DNA of 35,079 nt, taken from positions 1 through 35,079 of the forward strand of contig NZ_LMOG01000006.1 in the NCBI RefSeq assembly GCF_001423495.1, read 5' to 3'. Positions 21,351-31,500 of this stretch are shown in pieces (positions within the stretch are counted from its first letter, which is position 1; each line of letters begins with the position of its first letter). The translations under genes and the position numbers were made by a program. The notes beneath the pieces were generated by a model that ran no database searches, was not told the origin of the DNA, and was given only the letters and a program-made list of their open reading frames with translations. The DNA is from Xanthomonas sp. Leaf131. GTDB taxonomy: Bacteria > Pseudomonadota > Gammaproteobacteria > Xanthomonadales > Xanthomonadaceae.

Positions 21351-22098
21351 TGACACGCAGCTTTGCGGCCTGAATTAGAGCGCCGCACCACTAGCTTCAT
21401 TCGACGGCCGTGTGCAGCACTGCACACGGCCGTCGTCGTTTCCGGTGCTGCGTGTGGAGCTGCAAGCAGTGTTGTTGGGTTGCTCGATCCTGCCCGCGCT
21501 GCGCGCCGCACAAAACGCGTGGCGCAAAGCCGTGCATCGAGTGCCGCTAGGCGCGCGCGGCATTTACAGCACTGACAGGCAGTGTAGGCAGGAGTGTCTG
21601 GGACGCGAGCAGGAAAGTTGCTGCGTTATTCCGCCAAGCGTAGGTGCATTAGCCATGCGCATGTCCAACGCAAATGTGGGTGGCGGCATGACGTGTTGAT
21701 AGAGGCAGGTTCATTTCGCATAGGCGAACGCGGCCGCGCTCGATCACATTGGAATCCATTGCGCTGCAATTACAGTTATCGAATATCGATACATGGTTTA
21801 CTTTTAGTAACTATAAGAACTGATAGGTATTTAGTTGTTTCACTCGGAAATACTGCTTGTGTGACGTTAATCTCATTTGAAATTTTAGTTTTTCAATAAA
21901 TTCAGACGACGTTGTAAATCGTTTATTTGCAGCGCTTTCTGCAGCACCTTTATGCGTCGATTGTCGGTTCTTTTGCACGGGAGTTTGCCGGTGCAGAAGG
22001 AGGGCGAGTGCATTTTCGATAAACCTCAGGGGGACCGTGCGGCGCAGCCGTGCGGTGGTCGGTTTCTATATACCAGGCCAATGGGGAGTAAGGCGTTA
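21351..22098 (+). other. Intergenic leader between purL and the first adhesin
   Basis: About 750 bases without a convincing gene. The first part holds the purL terminator. The part from about 21770 to 21960 is strongly AT-rich and contains a perfect inverted repeat TATCGA-ATA-TCGATA (21777-21791). It also has several weak promoter-like hexamers, such as TTGAAA at 21877-21882. This is the likely control region of the adhesin gene; no HrpX-type box (TTCGC-N15-TTCGC) was found. Confidence 0.55.
21402..21442 (+). terminator. Terminator after purL
   Basis: A perfect 15-bp stem (CGACGGCCGTGTGCA at 21402-21416 with 21421-21435) has a GCAC loop and is followed by TCGTTTCC. It lies about 50 bases past the purL stop. 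The T tract is weak, but the stem is very stable. Confidence 0.75.
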
Positions 22099-25000
22099 AT
22101 GAAGTCAATTCAATTGAATGCCGGTGGTGGGCAATATGCTCATCGCCGAACGACGCAACGTGTCTGTGATGTGAGTAATCCATCGCTCAACCGATCTTAT
22201 TCGCAAGCGAGCAATGGATTGGCGGCGGCGATGCTGCTGGTGCTTGCCGGTATGGCCGGCGTTGCCCAGGCAGCCTCCCCGCAAGCCGCTGCGATCACGC
22301 ACTGCACGGTCGTCGATGGCCGGCAACAGTGCGACGCCGGTACTGCAACAGCTGCCGGTAATGCAGAGCCCGCATCTGCAGCCGCGCAGACTTCGGCCAT
22401 ACCGAACGCCGAGACAGACGTGCCGGCGTTCGCAGACGGTCAGGACGCCTTGGCGCTGGGCAATGCGAGTAATGCTTTGGGCGATGGCACAAGCGCATTC
22501 GGCGGCGGAAGCCTGGCGCTGGGGCGCGATGCCACGGCGATCGGGCGCAATGCATCGGCTGCAGGAGAATCGGCAATCGCCATTGGCGGCGTTGCAACGG
22601 TCTACGAGTACGACGCCTCCGGTTTTGTCATCGGGCAACGCGAACAAGCCGCCCAGGCATCCGGTGTGGGTTCTACCGCCATCGGTGGTGGCGCTGTGGC
22701 CAGCGATCCGTTTTCCAGTGCGTTGGGAAGTGGCGCCGGTGCCACCGGTGTGCAAAGCACCGCACTGGGGTATCGCGCACAAACGTTCAACGATGGAGCT
22801 ACCGCGATCGGCGGTTTGTCCACCGCCAGTGGATTTCTGTCCAGCGCAGGCGGGTATTTGTCGCGTGCCAGCGGAGATGCGTCCACCGCGTTCGGTTATA
22901 GAGCGCGCAGCGAAGGCAGCAGCAGTATCGCAGTCGGCGATACCGCATTGGCCAGCGGTGTGCAGAGCGTGGTGGTCGGTGGCATCAGTAACTTCGGTTC
23001 GATCACCGCCGCCACTGGAACAGGCGGCATCGCGCTCGGTGCAGGGGCGCAGAGCCAGTCCGATTATGCGATCGCCATTGGCTACGATTCCAACATCTTT
23101 CCCAATCAGCCAGGTAACACCGATTCGGTGGCCATCGGGCACAGCGCCGGCTCGTTTGCGCCGGGTACGGTGTCATTGGGTGGGTTTTCGTTGGCGAGCG
23201 GCGATGGTTCGGTCGCGGTCGGGCACGATAGCGTCGCCTATGCCGAGAACAGTGTGGCGTTGGGTGCGCGTGCCAGCACCTCGTGGTTCAACGGCAACAA
23301 CACCGCGATCGGTGCAGACGCGCAGACCAATGGCACCGATGCGGTGGCGATCGGGTATGGCGCGCGCGTAGGCGACTGGGTCGACGATGCATGGAATCGT
23401 TCGGCCGCCAGCGCGGTGGCGTTGGGCGCGCATTCCTACGCCTACCGCAGCAACACGGTGTCGGTTGGCGATGTGCAGGCGGGGCTGACGCGCCAGATCA
23501 CCAGCGTGGCAGCCGGCACCGAGGCCAACGATGCGGTCAATGTCGCCCAGCTCGACAGCGTGCGTGCCGTGGCCGATCGTCTCGACAGCACGCTGGCGAT
23601 TGGCAAGACCGATGGGGATGAAACCGCTGCCTATGTGGATGGACTGAATGCGATCGCGTTGGGGAGCGCGAGCAACGCAATCGGCGATGGCGCCAATGCG
23701 CTGGGCTCGGGCAGCCTGGCGCTTGGGCGCGATACGGTCGCCGTTGGGCACAACGCCAGCGCGGCCGATGCGTCGGCGGTGGCCGTGGGCGGTGTTGCCT
23801 CTGTGCCGGTCTTCGACGCCTCGGGATCGATCGTGGGCGCACAGGAACAGGCAACCCTGGCACAGGCGCGTGGTGCCGTGGCGCTGGGGAGCGGGGCGGT
23901 TGCCGCGCGCACCTTCGCTACCGCGGTCGGTACGGGGGCGGCGGCCAGTGGCGAGCAGTCGATGGCGGCAGGATTCAGCGCGCGGGCGCAGGAGGATGTT
24001 GCCACCGCAGTGGGCGCGTTCTCGACGGCCCGCGGTTCGGCGTCGTCGGCCTTCGGTTTCGGTGCGCTGGCCAACGCGAGTTTGACCACGGCGGTGGGCT
24101 TCAACGCCTCCAGCATCGGCGAGAGCAGTGTGGCTGTGGGCAGTCTGGCAGTTGCTGCCGGCGAGCGCAGTGTGACTGTCGGCGGCATGTCGCTGATCAG
24201 CTCCACTCTCCGGCCTGCAGGCGCCCTCGGTATCGGTGGCGTTGCCATCGGCGCAGGCGCGCGCAGCGACGGCGATTACGCCATCGCGCTGGGCTACAAC
24301 GCCAACGTCTTCTCCAACGACACCAATACCGACGCGGTGGCGATCGGCCATAGCGCCGCATCGTTCGCTCCACGGACCGTGTCGTTGGGGACGCTGTCGT
24401 CTTCAGAGGGCGCGGAGGCGATTGCGGTCGGCTACGACGCGCGGGCCGTCTCCAGCAGAAGTATCGCGATCGGTAGCGGTGCTACGACGTCGATCTTCTC
24501 TGGCGACAATATCGCGCTGGGAACCAATGCCAGGGCAGAGGCGCCCGATGCGATTGCGATCGGGCGCGATGCCAGTGTGGGCGTGTTCATCGGCGAAACG
24601 GGCAGCGCCGCAATGGCCTTGGGCGTGCAATCGACGGCACTGGGCAACAACAGTGTGGCGATGGGTTACAACGCCTTTACCCGGCAGAGCGGCAGCAACG
24701 CCGTCGCACTCGGTGCCAATGCCGGTGCCAGCGGTGCCGACTCGGTGGCCCTGGGCGCGGGCTCGCGCACCTACGAGGCCAACGTGGTGTCGGTGGGCAA
24801 CGGCAATGGTCGCGGTGGTCCGGCTACGCGTCGCATCGTCAACGTGGGCAGCGGCGCGATTGCCACTGCCAGCACCGATGCGATCAACGGCGGCCAGTTG
24901 TTCCAGTCGCTCAGCAATGCAGCCAGCTTCCTTGGCGGTGGTGCGGCGATCGGTGCGCAAGGCGTGTTCGTTGCGCCGACCTATGTGATCCAGGGCAGCA

Positions 25001-26070
25001 GTTACAGCAATGTCGGTGCGGCATTGACCGCGTTGGACAGCAAGGTCAGCGAGCTGGATGCGCGGGGTCAAACGACGACAACCGGACGTCCGTCTGCAGC
25101 GCGTGTGGCAGCGGCAACAACGGTGGCGTCTACTGCTGCACGACCGGGTGTCGACAGCAGCGTTGCAAGTACAGCGACAGACGATGCTGTGCAATCCACA
25201 GCGCTGGCGGCCGATGCAACGGCCGATAACGCTGTGGCGTCGGCAACTGCAACTGCAAGCAACCTTGCAACAGGCAATGGCGTGCAAGGTACGCCGACCA
25301 CAGCAGTCGTCGGCATCACCCCGGCGGCAACGTCCACGGCAGTGGGTACTGCGGCACAAGCCAACGACATCACCGGTACTGCGATTGGCGGCAGCGCGTA
25401 CGCGCATGGCCCCAACGACACTGCGATCGGCAGCAACGCGCGCGTCAATGCCGATGGCAGCACTGCAGTTGGCGCCAACACGCAGATTGTGGCAGTGGCG
25501 ACCAATGCCGTGGCGATGGGCGAGGGTGCGCAGGTCAGCGCAGCGTCGGGCACGGCGATCGGTCAGGGCGCACGTGCCAGTGCACAAGGTGCAGTGGCAC
25601 TCGGCCAGGGCTCGGTCGCCGACCGTGCCGACACGGTGTCGGTGGGCAGCGTTGGCGGTGAGCGGCAGGTGGCCAATGTGGCGGCCGGCACGCGCGCCAC
25701 CGATGCGGTCAACAAGGGCCAGCTGGACAACGGCGTTGCTGCCGCCAACAGCTATACCGACAGCCGCTACAACGCGATGGCCGACAGCTTCGAAAGCTAC
25801 CAGGGCGATATCGAAGACCGCCTGCGTCGTCAGAACCGCCGTCTGGATCGTCAGGGCGCGATGAGCTCGGCGATGTTGAACATGTCCGCCAGCGTGGCCG
25901 GTATCGCCTCGCAAAACCGCGTCGGTGCCGGCGTCGGTTTCCAGAACGGCGAATCGGCATTGTCGGTGGGGTATCAGCGTGCGATCAGCCCGCGCGCCAC
26001 GTTGACGGTGGGCGGCGCACTCAGTGGCGACGACAGCTCGATCGGCGTCGGTGCCGGCGTCGGCTGGTAA
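22099..26070 (+). CDS. YadA-family trimeric autotransporter adhesin (XadA/XadB type)
   Basis: This 1323-residue surface adhesin belongs to the type Vc secretion family. The start is the ATG (22099-22101), with AAGG 6-9 bases upstream; the open frame further upstream lacks a ribosome site. A long N-region precedes a signal peptide (about 40-59, ending GVAQA). Head 1 (about 95-450) is built of 14-residue repeats of the AxAxGxxSxAxGxxA type, closed by neck 1 (RQITSVAAGTEANDAVNVAQ, about 455-487). Head 2 runs to neck 2 (about 897-945, with the GNGRGGPATRRI variant). An Ala/Thr-rich linker (about 991-1088) leads to a short head 3 and neck 3 (about 1180-1212). A coiled coil (DIEDRLRRQNRRLDRQG) and a four-strand membrane anchor ending in Trp follow. 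Function: trimeric lollipop adhesin for host surface attachment or cell aggregation. Confidence 0.92.
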   Translation: MKSIQLNAGGGQYAHRRTTQRVCDVSNPSLNRSYSQASNGLAAAMLLVLAGMAGVAQAASPQAAAITHCTVVDGRQQCDAGTATAAGNAEPASAAAQTSAIPNAETDVPAFADGQDALALGNASNALGDGTSAFGGGSLALGRDATAIGRNASAAGESAIAIGGVATVYEYDASGFVIGQREQAAQASGVGSTAIGGGAVASDPFSSALGSGAGATGVQSTALGYRAQTFNDGATAIGGLSTASGFLSSAGGYLSRASGDASTAFGYRARSEGSSSIAVGDTALASGVQSVVVGGISNFGSITAATGTGGIALGAGAQSQSDYAIAIGYDSNIFPNQPGNTDSVAIGHSAGSFAPGTVSLGGFSLASGDGSVAVGHDSVAYAENSVALGARASTSWFNGNNTAIGADAQTNGTDAVAIGYGARVGDWVDDAWNRSAASAVALGAHSYAYRSNTVSVGDVQAGLTRQITSVAAGTEANDAVNVAQLDSVRAVADRLDSTLAIGKTDGDETAAYVDGLNAIALGSASNAIGDGANALGSGSLALGRDTVAVGHNASAADASAVAVGGVASVPVFDASGSIVGAQEQATLAQARGAVALGSGAVAARTFATAVGTGAAASGEQSMAAGFSARAQEDVATAVGAFSTARGSASSAFGFGALANASLTTAVGFNASSIGESSVAVGSLAVAAGERSVTVGGMSLISSTLRPAGALGIGGVAIGAGARSDGDYAIALGYNANVFSNDTNTDAVAIGHSAASFAPRTVSLGTLSSSEGAEAIAVGYDARAVSSRSIAIGSGATTSIFSGDNIALGTNARAEAPDAIAIGRDASVGVFIGETGSAAMALGVQSTALGNNSVAMGYNAFTRQSGSNAVALGANAGASGADSVALGAGSRTYEANVVSVGNGNGRGGPATRRIVNVGSGAIATASTDAINGGQLFQSLSNAASFLGGGAAIGAQGVFVAPTYVIQGSSYSNVGAALTALDSKVSELDARGQTTTTGRPSAARVAAATTVASTAARPGVDSSVASTATDDAVQSTALAADATADNAVASATATASNLATGNGVQGTPTTAVVGITPAATSTAVGTAAQANDITGTAIGGSAYAHGPNDTAIGSNARVNADGSTAVGANTQIVAVATNAVAMGEGAQVSAASGTAIGQGARASAQGAVALGQGSVADRADTVSVGSVGGERQVANVAAGTRATDAVNKGQLDNGVAAANSYTDSRYNAMADSFESYQGDIEDRLRRQNRRLDRQGAMSSAMLNMSASVAGIASQNRVGAGVGFQNGESALSVGYQRAISPRATLTVGGALSGDDSSIGVGAGVGW
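25366..26012 (+). repeat. Conserved neck-anchor block, copy in first adhesin
   Basis: This stretch aligns without gaps to 34433-35079 in the second adhesin (constant offset 9067). By eye I count roughly 20 differences in 647 positions, mostly in the first 250 bases. It covers head 3, the last neck, the coiled coil and most of the membrane anchor. Confidence 0.85.
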
Positions 26071-26085
26071 CGCGCATTGCATATC

Positions 26086-26113
26086 GCAGCTGCTGCGCCT
26101 GCAGCTGCTGCGC
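26086..26113 (+). repeat. Short direct repeat before the protease gene
   Basis: GCAGCTGCTGCGC occurs twice (26086-26098 and 26101-26113), two bases apart, in the 88-base gap between the adhesin stop and the protease start. Each copy contains the palindrome GCAGCTGC. No terminator with a T tract is seen, so the two genes may be co-transcribed. Confidence 0.6.
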
Positions 26114-26158
26114 GCTCACTCATGCGTTTTTGCATTTCATCTTTGAGAGGACTTTATC

Positions 26159-28045
26159 GTGATTCAGAACCAGCTTTCCCGAACCCTCGCCCTTGCCTGC
26201 AGCGCGGTCGTCCTTTCGCTTGGTAGTGGTGTCGTCAGTGCGACCACCTTCGATTCCGGCGTGACCGCCGCGCAACGGCAACAAGCCATGCGCGATGCAC
26301 CGGTCGACGGCATCATCGTCAAATATCGCAGCGGCAAAGTGACGACGCGCAGCGTGGGCAGTGCATCGGCGGCCACGATCACTGCTGCGGCGTCGCGCGC
26401 ATCGGTGCAGTTGGCACCGGCGGCACGCAGTGGCAAGGCGGCCGCGCCAACATATGTGCGCACCTTGGCAGTGGGCGGTGCGCTGATCAAGCTGCCTGCG
26501 CAACTCAGCCGTAGCGACGCCGACCGCCTGGTGCGCGAACTGCAAGCCGATCCTGCGGTGGAATACGCGCAGATCGATGCGCGCGCGTATCCGTTGCAGA
26601 GCAGCGGTGGCAGCTTGCCCAACGATCCGTTGCTGGCGACCAATCAATGGCATCTCACCGATCCGGTCGGCGGCATCGATGCGCCAGCGGCCTGGGCCAC
26701 CGCACAAGGCGAAGGCGTGGTGGTGGCGGTGATCGACACCGGGATCCTGCCGGCGCATCCGGATCTGGCCGGCAATCTGCTGCAGGGCTACGACTTCATC
26801 ACCAATGCCGGCCGGTCGCGACGCCCCACCGATGCGCGCGTCCCCGGTGCATTGGATCGCGGCGATTGGGAGGCCGAAGATGGTGAGTGCGGCATTTTTT
26901 CAGGCGCCCATGACAGCTCCTGGCATGGCACGCACGTGGCCGGCACGATTGCCGAAGCCACCGGCAACGCCATTGGCGGTGCCGGTGTGGCCTACAAAGC
27001 CAAGGTGCTGCCGGTGCGTGTCCTTGGCCATTGCGGCGGTTCGTTTTCGGACATCACCGATGCCATCGTGTGGGCCTCCGGCGGGCATGTGGAGGGCGTG
27101 CCGGACAATCGCGACCCGGCTGAAATCATCAACATGAGCCTGGGTGGTTTCGGGCCTTGCGATTCGACCATGCAGGCGGCGATCAATGCTGCGGTGTCGC
27201 GTGGCACCACTGTGGTGGTGGCGGCCGGCAACGATGGCTCCGACGTCTCCAGCGCAGTCCCGGCCAACTGCGCCAACGTGGTGTCGGTGGCGGCCACCCG
27301 CCTGACCGGTGGGCTGGCGTATTACAGCAATTTCGGCAGTTTGATTGATCTGGCTGCACCCGGCGGCGGCGCGCGCGATCTGGAAACCGACACCTTGTAC
27401 GACGGCCCGATCGGCAGCTGGATCTGGCAGACCGGGTACACCGGGAAAACCACGCCTAGCTCCGGCCAGTTCACCTATATCGGCCCCGGATTTGCCGGAA
27501 CCTCGATGGCATCGCCGCATGTGGCGGGCACTGCCGCACTGGTGCAAAGCGCATTGATCGCCGATGGCAAAGCGCCGCTGACACCGGCGGCACTCGAGCG
27601 CCTGCTCAAGCGCAGTGCGCGGGCATTTCCGGTGCAGTTGCCGCTCGCCACACCGGCCGGCAGCGGGATCGTCGATGCCGGCGCTGCCATCGAGCGTGCG
27701 TTGCGCCGCTGCGACAGCGGCGATCTGGGCTGCCAGCTGGACGCGCAGACCTTGCGCAACAGCGTGCCCGAGCGCGGCCTGTCCAACACGGCCGGCGATG
27801 CCGGGTTCTTCACCTTCGAGGCGAATGCAGGGGCGGTGCTGAGTTTCATCAGCTTTGGCGGCAGCGGGCAGGCGTCGCTGTATGTCGCACTGGGGCGCGT
27901 GCCGACCGCGACCGACAACGATGGCGTATCGGTACGCAGCGGCACCAGCCAGACGGTGCGCTTCACCGCACCGCGTGCCGGCACCTACATCGTGCGGATG
28001 GATGGGGCTAGCTTCGATGGCGTGAGCCTGTTGGCGCGTCAGTGA
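26159..28045 (+). CDS. Secreted subtilisin-like serine protease (S8 family)
   Basis: This 628-residue exported endoprotease starts at GTG, supported by GAGAGG 8 bases upstream. A signal peptide (about 1-28, ending VVSA) is followed by an inhibitory propeptide (about 49-145, GIIVKYRSGK). The S8 domain has all key residues: Asp193 (VAVIDTG), His256 (SSWHGTHVAGT), Ser449 (GFAGTSMASPHVAGTAAL) and oxyanion Asn358 (VAAGNDG). A C-terminal beta-sandwich of the pre-peptidase type (about 545-628, including GTYIVRMDG) is usually removed on maturation. Xanthomonads secrete such proteases by the type II system. It lies between two adhesin genes, 88 bases after the first, so processing of surface proteins is possible but only inferred from position. 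Confidence 0.92.
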   Translation: MIQNQLSRTLALACSAVVLSLGSGVVSATTFDSGVTAAQRQQAMRDAPVDGIIVKYRSGKVTTRSVGSASAATITAAASRASVQLAPAARSGKAAAPTYVRTLAVGGALIKLPAQLSRSDADRLVRELQADPAVEYAQIDARAYPLQSSGGSLPNDPLLATNQWHLTDPVGGIDAPAAWATAQGEGVVVAVIDTGILPAHPDLAGNLLQGYDFITNAGRSRRPTDARVPGALDRGDWEAEDGECGIFSGAHDSSWHGTHVAGTIAEATGNAIGGAGVAYKAKVLPVRVLGHCGGSFSDITDAIVWASGGHVEGVPDNRDPAEIINMSLGGFGPCDSTMQAAINAAVSRGTTVVVAAGNDGSDVSSAVPANCANVVSVAATRLTGGLAYYSNFGSLIDLAAPGGGARDLETDTLYDGPIGSWIWQTGYTGKTTPSSGQFTYIGPGFAGTSMASPHVAGTAALVQSALIADGKAPLTPAALERLLKRSARAFPVQLPLATPAGSGIVDAGAAIERALRRCDSGDLGCQLDAQTLRNSVPERGLSNTAGDAGFFTFEANAGAVLSFISFGGSGQASLYVALGRVPTATDNDGVSVRSGTSQTVRFTAPRAGTYIVRMDGASFDGVSLLARQ

Positions 28046-28202
28046 ACTGGCGCGCGACGGTGCAGTGGCTGCGCTGTCGTCATTTCCTTGGCGCACAGCC
28101 GGCGCAAACCGGTCGAAGTCACCTCGAGTTCGGTGTGATCTGCCAGCGTGGAGAGCGCTGGTCTGATCCCTGACGCAGTTCGCCTCTGATTTTGCGCAAC
28201 CA

Positions 28203-28234
28203 AGCCTGCTGGCGTCCTGCCAGCGGGCTTTTTT
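28203..28234 (+). terminator. Rho-independent terminator downstream of the protease
   Basis: The stem AGCCTGCTGGC (28203-28213) pairs with GCCAGCGGGCT (28219-28229) through one G-U pair, followed by six T residues. It lies about 158 bases after the protease stop, implying a long 3' tail or an unseen short RNA. Confidence 0.85.
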
Positions 28235-28462
28235 GTCTGTTTGAGACACGCGTATTCAGCTTGAAAATGTCTTGTACGACATGGTCTAGGTCACTGTTTT
28301 CCAAAGAATTATCAAAAAAATAATAAAAGCAAGCAGAAGTGTGATGAAAAGCACGCTTAGTTTCGCTTCCTGTCAAAAACTTGACGCCCGATTTGAGCGC
28401 TGTTAACACTTCGCTCAGTTCTATGGTTGGGTAGCGTTCACTTTTTGACTATCCAGGGTGCT

Positions 28463-28550
28463 GGCGCGAGCCCACCGCCATAAGGCCCATAGCGCCAATA
28501 ACCACGGGGATTGCACGGCCAAACGGCCTCGCGATGGTGGGTATTCGCCA
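28463..28550 (+). promoter_or_regulatory. Imperfect hairpin in the 5' leader of the second adhesin
   Basis: Arms 28463-28487 and 28526-28550 pair as three short helices (GGCG/CGCC, CCCACC/GGTGGG, AGGCC/GGCCT) separated by symmetric internal loops of 4 and 6 bases. The structure ends 20 bases before the AGGAG ribosome site (28571-28575). A regulatory role is only a suggestion. Confidence 0.35.
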
Positions 28551-28585
28551 ACAAACCAGTCCAAAACTTCAGGAGTCGTGCGTCG

Positions 28586-31500
28586 ATGAATCGGATTTAT
28601 CGCAAGGTCTGGAACAAAGCGTTAGGCGTGTGGGCGGTGGCATCGGAATTGGCCAGCGGTGACAGCCCGGGTGCAGTGACCACGGCCGCCTTCATCGACC
28701 GCCGCCAGAGCCGTTGCCTGGTAGCCGCGATCGCCCTGGTGCTCGGTAGCGCCGGGATCGCACTTCCCCTTTCGGCGATGGCGCAGTCGGTCGAGGTCGG
28801 CCGCGGTGCAGCGGCATCGGCCAGCAAGACCACCGCCATCGGTGGCAACAGCCACGCCAGCGCGACCGGCGCAGTGGCCGCCGGCGCCGATAGCAGCGCC
28901 AGCGGAGTGAACAGCAGCGCGATCGGCCGCCAGACCAATGCCATCGGCGAGAACGCGGTGGCCATCGGCTACAACAGTTTCGTGCGCCAGAGCGGCGAAA
29001 ACGGCGTGGCGCTCGGCGCCAATGCCGGCGTGACCGGTGCCAACTCGGTGGCGCTGGGCGCAGGCTCGCGCACCCACGAAGACGACGTGGTGTCGGTCGG
29101 CAGCGGCAATGGCCGCGGCGGCCCGGCCACGCGCCGCATCACCAACGTCAGCGCTGGCGTCAATGCCACCGACGCGGTCAATGTGGCGCAGCTGCAGGAC
29201 GTGGCCGATGTGGCCGAAGACACCGCAACGTTCTTCAAGGCAACCCCAGGCGAAGACAGCGTTGGCGCCTATGTCGAAGGCGACAGCGCACTGGCTGCCG
29301 GCGATGCCGCCAATGCGGTGGGTACGGCGACAACCGCGCTGGGAACCGGCGCCAATGCAGTGGCCGACAACGCCACTGCCGTGGGCGCCAACGCGCTCGC
29401 CTCTGGGCAGAACAGCGCAGCATTCGGCCACAATGCACAGGCCAATGGCCCCGGCAGCGTGGCCGTGGGCGGCGCTGCGGTGAACGAAGACGGCGAGCCG
29501 TTGATCACCAACGGCGGCGTGCCGGTGGAGACCGGCGCGACCAGTGCCGGCGTCGGCGGAACCGCCGTCGGCGCCAGTGCCAATGCCGATGGATTTGCCG
29601 CATCGTCGTTCGGCGTCGGTGCGTATGCCGCAGGTGCGCAGTCGTCCGCGTTCGGTGCGGTGGCCAATGCCGGCGGCGATTACGCCACTGCCGTGGGCAC
29701 ACAGACCGTCGCCAGCGGCACCAGCAGCACTGCAGTCGGCGGACCGGTCGATTTCATTCCAGGTCTGGGTTTCTTCGTGCAGACACAGGCCAGCGGCGAA
29801 GCATCCACCGCGTTGGGCGCTGGTGCGATCGCCTCAGACACGTACACCACCGCAGTCGGCACCTTGAGCGAAGCCTCCGGCATCCAGGCCACCGCGATCG
29901 GCTACTTCGCCTATGCGCCGGGCGAAGGCGCAACCGCAGTGGGTCCGCAATCCTGGGCCAGCGGCGATCTCAGCACGGCCCTGGGCTATTACAGCACCGC
30001 ACGCGGCGCCAACTCGGTTGCCTTGGGCGCCAATTCGATCGCCACACGCGCCAATACCGTGTCGGTCGGCGTGGCCGGCGATGAGCGTCAGATCACCAGC
30101 GTCGCCGCCGGTACCGAAGGCACCGATGCGGTGAATCTCGATCAGCTCACCGCCGTGTCCGACGTTGCCAACACCACTGCGCGCACGTTTGTCGCCAGCG
30201 GTGACGGCGCCGCGATTGCCGAAGGCATCGACAGCGTGGCGGCCGGTTCCAATGCATCGGCAACCGGCGACTACAGCGCTGCATTCGGTTCGACCAGCTT
30301 GGCAGCGGCGCAGGGCACCACTGCCATCGGCAGCGGCGCGATCGCCAGCGTCGACAATGCCACCGCACTCGGTTTCAACAGCAATGCCATCGCCGATAAC
30401 GCCACGGCGCTCGGCGCCGGCAGCAGCGCCTCTGGCGACTTCGGCACGGCGATTGGCGGCGCCAGTCTGGCCACTGGCAGCGGCGCCACCGCGCTCGGTT
30501 ACGAGAGCATCGCCAACGGTGCCGATTCCACCGCGCTGGGTGTGGGGAGCGTTGCGTTTGGCGATACCAGCACTGCGGTCGGCGGCGCAAGCGTGGCGTT
30601 CGGCGAGGACAGCGCTGCCTTCGGTTCCAGTGCCGCTGCTGGCGGTACGGCATCCACCGCCATCGGTGCTGGCAGCAGTGCCTTCGGCGAGCGCACTGTC
30701 GCGCTGGGCGGATCCAGCAATGCGTCGGGCGATGACAGCGTTGCGGTGGGTTCGAGCAGCCAGGCCTCCGCGCTGGGGACCACGGCGATCGGCAACAACG
30801 CCAACGCCAGCATCGCCAATGCCACGGCGGTCGGCTTCAACAGCAGCGCCGGCGACGATTACGCCACCGCGCTCGGTGCCGACAGCAATGCATCGGGTTA
30901 CTTCGGCACTGCTGTCGGCGGCACCAGCATCGCCAACGGACGTGGCGCGACCGCGATCGGTTACGAAAGCATCGGCAACGGCAGAGCATCCACTGCGCTG
31001 GGCTTTGCCAGTGTGGCCTGGGGTACCGCGGCAACCGCCATCGGTACCGAAAGTGTGGCCTACGGTAACGACAGCACGGCCCTGGGCCCGAATGCATATG
31101 CAGCCGATACCGGCTCGGTCGCAGCAGGCACCTATGCCAACGCCTATGGCGTGCATGCGATCTCCATTGGCGGTCAATCCGACGCCTTTGCCGATAACAG
31201 CATCGCACTGGGGTGGGAAGCCATTGCAGAGGGCACGCAGAGCGTGAGCATCGGCAACGGCGCCCTGGCATCTGCGGACAACAGCGTGGCGCTGGGTGCA
31301 GGCGCGGTCGCCGATCGCGCCAACACGGTGTCGGTGGGTAGCGTGGGTGGCGAGCGTCAGATCACCAACGTCGCTGCCGGCACCGAGGGCACCGATGCGG
31401 TGAACCTGGACCAGCTCAACGCGGTCGGCGAGACCGCCGAAACCACCGCGCGTCTGTTCACCGGCACCGGCGACGGCACCGCCGATGCGCAGGGCGAAGA

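Larger units (their letters stand above)
28046..28585 (+). other. Intergenic leader of the second adhesin
   Basis: This 540-base gap holds a U-tailed terminator (28203-28234), an AT-rich stretch (about 28255-28345) likely to contain the promoter, and an imperfect 25-base inverted repeat (28463-28550) just before the ribosome site. No gene is supported. No HrpX-type box was found. Confidence 0.6.

Noticed and set aside
21363..21699. Small open frames between purL and the first adhesin
   Set aside because: They span the terminator hairpin and are Arg/Ala-rich without ribosome sites.
24403..26082. 559-residue Cys/Arg/His-rich open frame antisense to the first adhesin
   Set aside because: Its repeats mirror the adhesin head repeats; no start signal or family match.
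21700..28585. HrpX plant-inducible promoter boxes near the adhesins
   Set aside because: TTCGC occurs at several places (for example 21715 and 28362) but never with a second TTCGC 15 bases later.
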